Source: CAWBRT01 sp963819175 (GTDB lineage Bacteria; Acidobacteriota; Terriglobia; Terriglobales; Acidobacteriaceae). Taken from it: 64,000 bases of DNA. Location: contig CAWFVJ010000013.1 of assembly GCA_963819175.1 (NCBI GenBank), positions 248,001-312,000 on the forward strand, given 5' to 3'. The notes below the pieces were generated by a model. It was not told the origin of the DNA. It ran no database searches and saw only the letters and a list, made by a program, of their open reading frames with translations. A program made the position numbers and the translations under genes. Below, in pieces: positions 26,656 to 37,242 of this stretch. How positions within the stretch are numbered: position 1 is the first letter of the stretch; each line of letters begins with the position of its first letter.

Positions 26656-26892
26656 TCATGGAAACTGGCGTGACGTGGGTGCCCCGGACAGGGCCGTTCC
26701 GAAGTCATGTTCACCAAAAGAAAGGGCTAAGTCAGGTATCTTTGGGCTCGCAACCGCGACGACAGTCTGCGCCGCAGCTGGTGAGTCTTTCTCGTCCAGC
26801 AAACTTACGGCCATGCGCAACGCCTCAACTTCCTTCTCAAGCTGCTCTAGCTCCGCCTCTTTTTCGCGCAGTAAGTCGCTGATGTTTCTCAT
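26656..26892 (-). CDS. Small coiled-coil protein
   Basis: 78 residues from the ATG at 26892. Residues 3-33 (LLREKEAELEQLEKEVEALR) are a clear coiled coil; the rest (VVAVASPKIPDLALSFGE) is unstructured. It sits just upstream of the PilZ-GAF gene and is probably cotranscribed, so it may be a partner. An in-frame ATG at 27015 exists, but the added part is unlike a protein. Confidence 0.6.
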   Translation of the reverse strand: MRNISDLLREKEAELEQLEKEVEALRMAVSLLDEKDSPAAAQTVVAVASPKIPDLALSFGEHDFGTALSGAPTSRQFP

Positions 26893-27127
26893 CGTAGGCC
26901 CGTCACCTTGGACACACTGCCCCGCTGCAAGTCCTTGTCGATGTTCGCCCAGATTGGCCCCGGCGTGAAGATGGCGAATTTGATTCCTGCAGCATTCCTG
27001 TCTTGAGCACCGCATTAGCGGAGAAATTTGGTAACAACGGCAAAGTTACGGGCGTAATCTTACAGAATCTCAAACTCTGTAGTACTAGTAGAGGTGGACT
27101 GGGCGAGCGGTTTGCGAGGATGATCAA

Positions 27128-28094
27128 TTGGCAGCTAATTTCAGCTTCGAGTTACCTATTCAATCGTTTGGGAAAGACTTGCCGATTGATTCTGTCGCGA
27201 CCATTCCTCAACGGTTTGAAGCCACATGTCCTGAGCTGGATGCCATGAATCCTCCCGACGGCTTGAACATGCGCAAGCGTTTCGACGAGCAACTGCGCCA
27301 GGAAATTACCCGAGCCCGCGCCGGCGGAAGCCCCTTGGCGTTGCTGGTTATCGAGATTGACCGTTTCGGGATTCTGGAGGATTCGCATGGCCCGACGTTC
27401 CACGAGTGACGTGGCGGGCAACGTCGCAACCATTGTGTCGCGCAACGGGCGCGAAGGCGATACCGTGGCGCAGTACGGCAGCAAGGAATTTGCCATCGTC
27501 CTCCCGGACACGAATACCGCCGACGCATATTGCCTGGCCGAAAGCGTACGCGAGGAGATCGAAGGTACCTGCTTGCTCGCCGGACTGCCGCCAAAGGCAG
27601 TGTGGGTTACGGTCAGTATCGGGGTAGCGCTGTTTCCGCGCGACGCTAAGTCGAGGCGCGAGCTGTTCGCGGCAGCCGTGGCGGGAATGCTGGAAGCTCA
27701 GCGCGCTGGCGGAAACCGGGTGGTCCTTCACTCCGATCTTGAGATGAAGCCGGGCGCGCGGCGTGAACAGCGCCTGCGCATCGCTCTTCCGGTACAGTTC
27801 TGGGGGATGGATCTCGATGGCGCTTTGTTCGAGCAGGATGCGGTTACCGTCGACATCACCACGACCGGAGCCCGGCTCAAGGGAATTACCCATTTGCTGC
27901 AACGCGGCTGCGTTGTCGGCGTGAAGCACCAGAACAGCAAGGCCAGATATCGCGTTGTCTGGGTCGGCGACGCCAGCTCTGCCACCGAGGGGCAGGTCGG
28001 CCTCCAGTTGATCGACGGCGGCAAGTTTATTTGGGGGCGCACGCTTCCCCGCATCTTTGGTGACGATCAGATTGCCGCTACGCGCACACGATGA
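27128..28094 (+). pseudogene. Degenerate GGDEF domain fused to PilZ, one frameshift
   Basis: The first part (TTG start at 27128 behind GAGGATG) gives the N-terminal half of a GGDEF fold (FDEQLRQEITRARAGG, LALLVIEIDRFG) and then hits a stop at 27407. The fold resumes one frame over (VAGNVATIVSRNGREGD, QYGSKEFAIVLPDT). The signature GGDEF is GSKEF, so cyclase activity is unlikely even if the frame is restored. A C-terminal PilZ domain follows from about 27750 (RREQRLRIALPVQF, VDITTTGARLKG). One base-level break near 27395-27405; sequence error or pseudogene. Confidence 0.7.
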
Positions 28095-28175
28095 GAATTC
28101 GGCGGTAACCCTTCGTTTTGTTCAGCCCTGAACGGTCTTGTTCCTACAGTCCTAATGATGTCTCGGTTGATTGGA

Positions 28176-29930
28176 TCATGGCTTAGCCGCGACCAACCGC
28201 CGCAATGGGTCGCTGCGATCGACAAGCCAGACATGGCGCCCTGGATAAGCCCTGATCAATTCCTCGTTCTTCACAGCCCCCATGTCACGAGCCCAGATGA
28301 TCTTGGCCGAGCGCGGATCGGGCTTGTTTGCAATCCATTCCTCGCCGGGAATGTCCCTCGGGCCGTAAGTAACAATCACCAGGTGTCGGCCCGGCATGCT
28401 GGAAAGCTGACTTGCAATGCGTTCGCGTTCAATGCGCAGGGGAAAAGGCGAGATCGCTTTAGCGGCATAGAGCTCAAACGGGTCCATGATCTTGGCCGAT
28501 GCGGCGGCCAGCAACGCAACCGCGAGTAGGATTACCACGGCCCGCGAAAGCGCACATCCAATTCTTGCGCCACGCACTTTCGACGCCCTTAGACGCCGCA
28601 ACCCCATCAACCCAACGAGGATGAACGCACCCGTGGCAGGTGCGGCATAGTGCCCATGCGGAGGCCAGAGCCCCACCAGCGATGGAACAACAGCAGCGAC
28701 GGCGGAAGCGGCAATCATCGATTGCGCCGGGCTCCGCAGCATCCGAAGCCAGCCAGCCAACATCAGCAATCCAACCGGACAGAAAAAGAAAACGTAAACG
28801 ATTGCCGTATTCCGCGCCACAATCTGGCGAACTCCCCAAACGCTCTGCGAGTCCAGGTAGTCCGGCAGCTCGTGCATGACATAGAACCGGCGCATGCTGT
28901 CGTGCCGGTAAACCGGAATCGGGTTCCGCGCCTGCCCTAGAAACGGATTGGTCAGGTGATATTCCGCGTGGTTCACCATGTAGGGCATTTTCCACGGAGT
29001 GCCCACCGTGCGGCTGTCGTAGTGCAGCATCCAAACCGCGCCCGCCAGCAACAATAGCCCCCCGGGAAGAGCGATCCGCGAAAGCAGCTTGCTACGCAGG
29101 CTGGCGTCGCAACGAGCGATTCTCACTACCAGGTAAACCAGCAAAGGCAGGCTGAAAAGCAAGCCCTCCAGCGGCCTGCTGTTGGCCAGCAGCACAAGCC
29201 CAAGCGCCAGCAGAACACCGTCTTTCGCTCTGGGCTCACCGGTTCGCCGCCGCGCGTGGACAATGCGCGCAACCGCCCCCAGCACCAGCGCACCCGCCGT
29301 GGCGGCCATCGCTCCGCCCCAATAGGAGTTCACCCAATAGGAAAAGATGCCAAAGCGGAGCGCCGCCCATAGGCCGCCGAGCAAAGCCCAGTAAGCGGGC
29401 ACCCAGCCTTGCAGCATCCAGGTAATCGCCGAGCACATGACGGCCACGCCGAGCAATTCGCCGATCCACGCATTGTTTGCCAACAGGATGCCGAGCGCGG
29501 GAAATACAAACAGCCCCGGCGGATACATCGAGTGGTAGCTAGGCCGCATGTTGACGTGGAACGTCTCGAAGTGCTGCCACGCTTCCGGCGTTGGATTGGT
29601 GAGTCTACCGGCGGCGAATGTCTCTGCCCCAAGCAAATAGCTGAACTCGTCGTGAATCTCCGGCGCGGGCACGGGGATCAGCGGCAACAGCGCCAGACGC
29701 AGCACGATTACCAAAAGCCCCGGCGCAAGCATCGAAGCCATCTGGCGGCGGCTCGCGTATCGCCATGCGGCTTCCAGGCGCACGCAGCTTCTCCCACATT
29801 TCAACAGCGGAATTGCCAGCAGCAGGGCGAGAATCCAGAACAATGCCTCCAGCCACCATACGTGGATGCGCGGGTCAAGGTATCGCCCGTCAAACAGACG
29901 CAGAAAAGGAAAAAGTTCCGTGTGCGGCAT
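28176..29930 (-). CDS. GT39/ArnT-like multi-pass membrane protein
   Basis: About 584 residues from the ATG at 29930 (upstream in-frame starts exist to 30044; ribosome sites are weak). Ten or more membrane spans. The first outer loop has PAPEIHDEFSYLLGAETFA, the acidic motif of GT-C glycosyltransferases, and then SYHSMYPPGLFVFPALG as in the dolichyl-phosphate-mannose transferase family. The C-terminal 100 residues form a soluble domain (HLVIVTYGPRDIPGEEW). Likely transfers a sugar from a polyprenyl carrier at the periplasmic face; acceptor unknown. No partner genes nearby. Confidence 0.7.
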   Translation of the reverse strand: MPHTELFPFLRLFDGRYLDPRIHVWWLEALFWILALLLAIPLLKCGRSCVRLEAAWRYASRRQMASMLAPGLLVIVLRLALLPLIPVPAPEIHDEFSYLLGAETFAAGRLTNPTPEAWQHFETFHVNMRPSYHSMYPPGLFVFPALGILLANNAWIGELLGVAVMCSAITWMLQGWVPAYWALLGGLWAALRFGIFSYWVNSYWGGAMAATAGALVLGAVARIVHARRRTGEPRAKDGVLLALGLVLLANSRPLEGLLFSLPLLVYLVVRIARCDASLRSKLLSRIALPGGLLLLAGAVWMLHYDSRTVGTPWKMPYMVNHAEYHLTNPFLGQARNPIPVYRHDSMRRFYVMHELPDYLDSQSVWGVRQIVARNTAIVYVFFFCPVGLLMLAGWLRMLRSPAQSMIAASAVAAVVPSLVGLWPPHGHYAAPATGAFILVGLMGLRRLRASKVRGARIGCALSRAVVILLAVALLAAASAKIMDPFELYAAKAISPFPLRIERERIASQLSSMPGRHLVIVTYGPRDIPGEEWIANKPDPRSAKIIWARDMGAVKNEELIRAYPGRHVWLVDRSDPLRRLVAAKP

Positions 29931-30111
29931 GAGGCTGGTTCCAGAATATCTCGCTGAACCGAAACAAACATCAGAGAATTCAATGGCAGGGAGAGGTTTC
30001 GAATGGACCCGCGACTCATCAGCTGGCTGCGGGTAAGTCCCCAAGCGGGCTTAAGACCTCTTCGATCGATTCGAGATTATTTCGCTCTTCAGTCGTAGGT
30101 GCAGCTTGGGT

Positions 30112-30139
30112 TTGCACAGTAGCCCACGGACGATATAAT
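30112..30139 (+). promoter_or_regulatory. Near-consensus sigma-70 promoter
   Basis: -35 TTGCAC (30112-30117), 16-nt spacer, perfect -10 TATAAT (30134-30139). A perfect Shine-Dalgarno AGGAGG follows at 30161-30166, so transcription should start near 30146 with a 5' leader of about 25 nt. Confidence 0.65.
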
Positions 30140-30171
30140 GCAAATAGCCTAGAGTGATCTAGGAGGTTTAC

Positions 30172-30444
30172 CTGAAAATAGCTGACCCACAATGCCGGGG
30201 CTCCTATTGTCGACAATCAGAACGTGATGACCGCCAGGATCTCGCAGCCCGGCGCTCCTGCAGGACGTATGGTTTCTGGAAGAACCCGCTCACTTTTGAC
30301 CGCGGAGTGATTCTGGAACGCCGAGCGAACGCCAAGGGCTCCGGGGGCCCATGGAATATTTACTGTTCCCACGACATCACTTGCTATAGGAAGGCCGAGA
30401 TCTTTTCCGTAATCGAAAGAAGATCGAACTTTTTACCCAATTGA
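30172..30444 (+). CDS. Candidate 90-residue Cys-containing protein, CTG start
   Basis: The frame begins at CTG (30172), 5 nt after AGGAGG and behind a TATAAT promoter, and runs 90 codons to TGA at 30442. The start of the protein reads KIADPQCRGSYCRQSERDD; it has five Cys (CRGSYC, SCRTYG, IYCSHDITC) and a basic character. I do not recognise a family. CTG as start is rare; a substitution from ATG is an alternative, as is a non-coding leader RNA of katG. It ends 71 nt before katG. Speculative, but the upstream signals are the best in the window. Confidence 0.35.
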   Translation: MKIADPQCRGSYCRQSERDDRQDLAARRSCRTYGFWKNPLTFDRGVILERRANAKGSGGPWNIYCSHDITCYRKAEIFSVIERRSNFLPN

Positions 30445-30515
30445 TTGGGCCGATATAGGCCGACACATCACTGGTCGAAACAGATTAATAAGTCAAAAAT
30501 ACGAATGGAGCTGAC

Positions 30516-32750
<2,235 letters not shown>

Positions 32751-32758
32751 TCTCAGCG

Positions 32759-32792
32759 GAGCGGCGTTTCAAAACAACTTGAAACGCCGCTC
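32759..32792 (+). terminator. Hairpin after katG
   Basis: GAGCGGCGTTTCAA and TTGAAACGCCGCTC form a perfect 14-bp stem with a 6-nt loop, 8 nt after the katG stop. No U-tract follows, so it may need Rho or serve to stabilise the mRNA. Confidence 0.65.
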
Positions 32793-32806
32793 ACGCGCTT
32801 TGGCTG

Positions 32807-32842
32807 GTGGCCCACATCCGCCGTTTTGGCGAATGTGGGGTA
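32807..32842. repeat. CCCACAT/ATGTGGG palindromic repeat (family A)
   Basis: GGTGGCCCACATCCGCC and GGCGAATGTGGGGTA flank TTTT. Same design as copies at 37104, 52296, 52491, 58668, 58722, 63228 and 63292. Lies between katG and the convergent uncharacterised gene. Confidence 0.7.
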
Positions 32843-32880
32843 GTTTCAACGTTTCGTGTATTGATACCTGGGGCACCAGA

Positions 32881-33678
32881 TCAGGGGCTAAGTGAGCCTA
32901 TCCATTGTGCGAGCTGGATGAGAGCGGGACCGAGAGCTGTCGTAAGTGTGGCATGGTTTGCGGCCATTGCAATGAACTTGGCATACTGGTTGCTTGCACT
33001 TGCCTTCGAAGTAGCGTGTTCTATCTCTTCCAGACTGCGTATCAGCTCTTTTCGAATCGTTTCATCAGGAAGTTGATTTTCGAGCTTAGCCTTGATCTGC
33101 TGAAACAGTTCGATGGAGCCAACCATCACTGTATTTGACGAATTATCCGTGCCGTTGATCGTTATACGCGCATTGGGACCCTGCGCGTTATAGACATTGT
33201 GAGGCACATGCTGCTTATTCTTCATCTCAATTCTCTGTTTATCAAGAATTCTTCGGCCTTCCAAAAGTGCCACGTTAGCGTCTCGTTCAAAGCCTTGCAA
33301 GAGATAGGGAACCTGAGAGGTTGATCTTCCTGTTCGCCCGTGAACCAAACTCGCGTGGCCCGCAAAACTTGCCTTTCTCGCGGCAACGACAGTGGCGAAA
33401 AAGGTTGATAGCTCGGCATCAGCTTCACGGCCCGTGGCTTCGTGGAATGATGTGTAAGCGGTCGCAATGCAGTTGGCTTTGGCCACTACCAGCGCTTTCG
33501 CGTGTGCCACATAGCACTCCGCCTCGGCGGGAAACATTGCGGCGGAGTTGCCAGTTTTCAGTGCTTTGAAGCGGGCCAGCCGCAATTCTTCCTCGTGCTT
33601 GTCGCGCAAAAGGCTCCACTCAGGTTCGAACAGAACCTTTGCATGTGCCATGATTTCCTGCAACCTAGAGGCATTCAT
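32881..33678 (-). CDS. Uncharacterised protein with helical N-half and conserved-looking C-terminal domain
   Basis: About 265 residues from the ATG at 33678 (AGGAG 6 nt upstream). The N-terminal half is rich in Ala, Glu and Lys and probably helical. A short Asn-rich strand region (NARITINGTDNSSNTV) follows near residue 175, then a helical C-terminal domain (ELFQQIKAKLENQL, RSLEEIEHA, FIAMAANHATL). I have the impression that this strand plus domain layout recurs in uncharacterised, sometimes defence-linked, proteins, but I cannot name a family. No signal peptide or membrane span. Base use is slightly more A/T-rich than its neighbours. Confidence 0.65.
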   Translation of the reverse strand: MNASRLQEIMAHAKVLFEPEWSLLRDKHEEELRLARFKALKTGNSAAMFPAEAECYVAHAKALVVAKANCIATAYTSFHEATGREADAELSTFFATVVAARKASFAGHASLVHGRTGRSTSQVPYLLQGFERDANVALLEGRRILDKQRIEMKNKQHVPHNVYNAQGPNARITINGTDNSSNTVMVGSIELFQQIKAKLENQLPDETIRKELIRSLEEIEHATSKASASNQYAKFIAMAANHATLTTALGPALIQLAQWIGSLSP

Positions 33679-34038
33679 CTCAAACTCCTGTGTTCCTCCA
33701 GACTGACAATGCTTGATGGACAAATTAAGCTTTGGTTACTGGTACCTGAAAGTGACAGTATAGGCGAAGAAATGCCGAATAAGACTTTTGTATTCGCGGG
33801 TGCCCCTTCCCCCCCGGTTTTGGTTAGGATGGTGGAGATTAGCTTTCGCTGCGATGACGAACGAAAAGCCCCACCCAAGCTTCGCTTGAATGGGGCACCC
33901 AAAAGTGCCCGTTCTGACCGTGCGACTTCCAATCCAGAAACCCACCTGCTGATCAATAGCATCGCTTCCGAGCCGCTGCTGCTTTATACTTTCTCTATAC
34001 CTGAATTTTCTTAATGATGTTCAGAAATTGGGGCCCGA
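33679..34038. other. Divergent spacer, no gene
   Basis: About 360 bases between the uncharacterised gene and the FAD/FeS oxidoreductase. A short hairpin (GGGCAC and GTGCCC near 33893-33911) is present. A frame runs across the area on the plus strand but lacks a start signal and motifs. Confidence 0.4.
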
Positions 34039-36888
34039 ATGTCTTCATCCGTAGCCAGTTTTGAGTCGGAGTTAAAGCGCGTTCTTGAAGGCGATGTCCG
34101 CTTTGATTCCAGGTCGCTCGCAATCTATTCCACCGACGCTTCCAACTATCGGCAGGTGCCCGTGGGAGTGGTTTGCCCGCGCCACGAGCAGGATGTCATC
34201 AACACCCTGGCACTGGCGCGCGAGAATCAGGTGCCCATCGTGGCTCGCGGCGGCGGCACAAGCCTCAGCGGAAACTCCTGCAACACCGCCCTGGTGCTGG
34301 ACTTCTCCCGCTACATGGCGGAGATCAAGTCGATCGATCCCGAGCGGCGAACCGCCGTGGTGCAGCCCGGAGTGGTGCAGAGCATTCTGAACACCGAAGC
34401 GGGTAGGTTCGGGCTGTTCTTCCCGCCAGATCCCGCGACCAAGGACCGCTGCACTCTGGGTGGAATGATCGGCAACAACTCCTGCGGAGCGCATTCGGCT
34501 GCTTATGGCAAGACCTCGGATAACCTGATCGATCTCGACGTGGTGCTCTATGACGGCACGCGGCTGACGCTTGGCCCGAACACTGCCGAGAGCATTCAAG
34601 CCGCCCTTGCCTGCGGCGGGCGCACGGCGGACATCTATGGCCGCGCGCAGGCGATAGCGCAAGAGCATGCCGACCTCATCCGCGCCCGCTATCCGCGAAT
34701 TCCGCGGCGCGTCTCCGGCTATAACCTTGACGAGCTGCTGCCGGAAAACCGCTTCAACCTGGCACGAGCGGTGACCGGCTCCGAGGGCACGCTGGCGCTG
34801 GTGCTCAACGCGACGGTGCGGCTTGTGCCGAAGCCCAAAGAGCTGGTGCTGGTGGTGCTCGGTTTCGACGACATCTTCCTGGCGGGCGATCACGTCCCGA
34901 TGGTGCTCGAACACAAGCCTGAAGCGGTTGAAGCCTTCGATCACTACCTGGTTGAGTTTTGGCAGGAAAAGGGTTGGACCTCGGTCAAACTGCTGCCTCC
35001 GGGCAGAAGCTACTTGATTGTCGAACTGGGCGGCGCGACCGTTGACGAGGCGCGTACCCGAGGCGAGGCCCTCGTTTCGCGTGCCAAACAAGCCAAGGGC
35101 GTTGCAGGCGTGGCGCTGTTCTCCGCGCCGCAGGAGCGCAATGCGGTTTGGGGATTGCGCGAGTCAGGCCTTGGCTCAGGCGCACCACGCGAAGGGGTGC
35201 CCCGCGGCTGGCCCGGAGCCGAAGACTTTGCTGTCCATCCGAACCGGCTCGGCGAATATCTGCGCCGCTTCGATCAGCTGCTCAAGCGGCACAAGCTGAC
35301 GGTCAACATGTACCAGGGACACTTCGGCGAAGGTTGCGTGCATGGCCGCGTGGCCTTCGACTTCAACACCCCGGAGGGCGTCGAGACCTTTCATCGCGCC
35401 ATGCTCGACATGAGCGAACTGGCCACTGAGTTGGGAGGCTCGAACTCCGGCGAACACGGCGACGGCATCGCGCGCTCTGAGCTGCTGCCTAAAATGTTCG
35501 GCCCCGAGGTGATGGAGGTATTCCGCGAATTCAAGGACATCTTTGATCCCGAGCGCCGCATGAACCCCGGCATCATCGTGGATGCTCATCCGCTGCACTC
35601 CTTCCTGCGAATGGCGAGCTACCGGCCGCAGCAGATTCCAACCATGTTCGACTTCAGTTCCGACGGCGGCATCGGCGGCGCCTTCTCGCGCTGCGTCGGC
35701 ATTGGCAAGTGCCGCAGGCTGGACGCCGGCGCCATGTGCCCGTCGTTCAAGGCCACGCACGATGAGGCGTTCTCCACTCGCGGGCGCGTTCACATGTTGT
35801 TCGAAGCCATCAACGGAGAAATATTCCCCGGCGGTTTTACCGACGAAGCCATTCACGAAAGCATGGAAATGTGCCTGTCCTGCAAGAGCTGCAAGTCGGA
35901 GTGTTCGGCGACGGTGGACATGGCCATCTACAAAGCGGAGTTCCTCCACCACTACTATCAGAAGCATCCTCGTCCGCTGAGGGCGCAGCTCTTCGGCAAA
36001 ATTTATGAATGGGCGCCGCTGGCCGCCAAGATTCCCGGACTCGTCAATGCCATCTCAGCTTCGGTGCTGGGAAGCGTGGCGAAAAACGCCCTGGGCCTGC
36101 ACCAAGATCGTCCGCTGCCTCGCTTTGCCTCGCGCAGTTTTCGCGAATGGTTCGCCGCGCACAAGCAGCCGCGCGAAGGGCGCGAAGTTGTTCTGTTCAC
36201 CGATACGTTTAATAACTTTTTCGACCCGGAGGTCGCCATCTCCGCCGTCGAGGTGCTCGAACGCGCCGGTTGCAGGGTGGCGGTGCCTTCGCGCTACGTT
36301 TGCTGCGGACGTCCGCTCTACGATCAGGGCTTGCTCGACGAGGCCAAGCAGCAGCTCGCAAAAGTGATGCAGGTGCTCGCTCCACACATTGAACGCGGTA
36401 CGCCAATTATCGGACTGGAGCCCGGCTGCATTCTCACCTTCCGCGACGAGTTGCTGCGGCTCTACCCGAACGATCCGAAGGCGCTGGCCCTGTCGCGCCA
36501 GTCTTTCATGTTCGAGGAGTTCTTGACCCGTGAGCTTCCGGGCTTCACGCCGCCGGCGCGAAACGCCACAGCGCTGCTCCAGGGACACTGCCATCACCGC
36601 GCCATCGTGGGCATGGATACGGAGATCAATTTACTTCGGCGCATGGAAGGCCTGAAACTGGAAGTGCTGGAAGCAAGCTGCTGCGGACTGGCCGGCGCCT
36701 GGGGCTATGACAAAGAGCGCTACGACATGTCGCACACGCTGGCGGAACGTGTGTTGCTGCCGGCGATTCGCAACAGCGGACCGGAAGCGGTCGTCATCGC
36801 CGATGGCTATTCATGCCGCTCGCAAATACGCCACTTCTGCCCCGGAACCCGCGTCCGGCACCTGGCGCAGATGCTCAACGACGCGTAG
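34039..36888 (+). CDS. FAD-linked oxidoreductase fused to Fe-S/CCG domains (GlcD-GlpC / YdiJ-like)
   Basis: 949 residues. Order: FAD-binding type 4 domain (about 35-225; ARGGGTSLSGNSC, GMIGNNSCGAHS), FAD-oxidase C-terminal domain (about 250-515; NMYQGHFGEGCVHGRV, NSGEHGDG), two [4Fe-4S] sites (CVGIGKCRRLDAGAMCPS and CLSCKSCKSEC, about 555-625), and two CCG domains (YVCCGRPLYDQG, about 755, and ASCCGLAGAWGY, about 880). Such fusions oxidise D-2-hydroxy acids (D-lactate, 2-hydroxyglutarate) and pass electrons to the respiratory chain. The ATG at 34039 follows a short A/G-rich stretch with no strong ribosome site. Monocistronic. Confidence 0.9.
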   Translation: MSSSVASFESELKRVLEGDVRFDSRSLAIYSTDASNYRQVPVGVVCPRHEQDVINTLALARENQVPIVARGGGTSLSGNSCNTALVLDFSRYMAEIKSIDPERRTAVVQPGVVQSILNTEAGRFGLFFPPDPATKDRCTLGGMIGNNSCGAHSAAYGKTSDNLIDLDVVLYDGTRLTLGPNTAESIQAALACGGRTADIYGRAQAIAQEHADLIRARYPRIPRRVSGYNLDELLPENRFNLARAVTGSEGTLALVLNATVRLVPKPKELVLVVLGFDDIFLAGDHVPMVLEHKPEAVEAFDHYLVEFWQEKGWTSVKLLPPGRSYLIVELGGATVDEARTRGEALVSRAKQAKGVAGVALFSAPQERNAVWGLRESGLGSGAPREGVPRGWPGAEDFAVHPNRLGEYLRRFDQLLKRHKLTVNMYQGHFGEGCVHGRVAFDFNTPEGVETFHRAMLDMSELATELGGSNSGEHGDGIARSELLPKMFGPEVMEVFREFKDIFDPERRMNPGIIVDAHPLHSFLRMASYRPQQIPTMFDFSSDGGIGGAFSRCVGIGKCRRLDAGAMCPSFKATHDEAFSTRGRVHMLFEAINGEIFPGGFTDEAIHESMEMCLSCKSCKSECSATVDMAIYKAEFLHHYYQKHPRPLRAQLFGKIYEWAPLAAKIPGLVNAISASVLGSVAKNALGLHQDRPLPRFASRSFREWFAAHKQPREGREVVLFTDTFNNFFDPEVAISAVEVLERAGCRVAVPSRYVCCGRPLYDQGLLDEAKQQLAKVMQVLAPHIERGTPIIGLEPGCILTFRDELLRLYPNDPKALALSRQSFMFEEFLTRELPGFTPPARNATALLQGHCHHRAIVGMDTEINLLRRMEGLKLEVLEASCCGLAGAWGYDKERYDMSHTLAERVLLPAIRNSGPEAVVIADGYSCRSQIRHFCPGTRVRHLAQMLNDA

Positions 36889-36940
36889 AACACGCCTTTA
36901 GAACGGTTCCTCAGTTGCTATATCCGGTGTTCCCGAAAGG

Positions 36941-37045
36941 CGTCATCCCGACCGGAGCGAAGCGGAGTGGAGGGATCTTGTGTTTTTCGGCAAACCACAA
37001 GATTTCTCGACTCGCGCCAAAATACGGCGCTCGCTCGGAATGACG
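36941..37045. repeat. 105-bp MITE-like element with inverted ends
   Basis: CGTCATCCCGA at the left end and TCGGAATGACG at the right are inverted repeats (10 of 11). Internal parts (GCGAAGCGGAGTGGAGGGAT and ATTTCTCGACTC) are typical of the TCATCC repeat family seen elsewhere here. No coding capacity. The rest of the 36889-37149 gap holds no gene. Confidence 0.65.
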
Positions 37046-37103
37046 TTCATCACTTGGGATACAGCATCTCGGGAAGCACTATAGAAGATGAAACCCGCTG
37101 ATG

Positions 37104-37131
37104 CTCCACATCTGCTGAGCAGATGTGGGAG
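37104..37131. repeat. Palindromic repeat, family A
   Basis: CTCCACATCTGCT and CAGATGTGGGAG around GAG, an almost perfect 12-bp stem. Confidence 0.65.
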
Positions 37132-37149
37132 TTCTCCCACGCCGCGCGC

Positions 37150-37186
37150 AAAAAAACCGCCGGTAAGCCGCATGGGCTTCCGGCGG
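37150..37186 (-). terminator. Intrinsic terminator of the MFS gene
   Basis: Read on the minus strand: CCGCCGGAAGCC and GGCTTACCGGCGG pair (one bulged base), followed by seven T. It lies 57 nt beyond the MFS stop. Confidence 0.85.
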
Positions 37187-37242
37187 GATATTCAGGACCA
37201 TGACGAAAAGCGGAAGAGACGGCCCGCTCACGCCGCTAGGCG

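Noticed and set aside
27015..27127. Possible full-strength promoter before the GGDEF-PilZ gene
   Set aside because: Only weak A/T-rich hexamers, without a convincing spacing.
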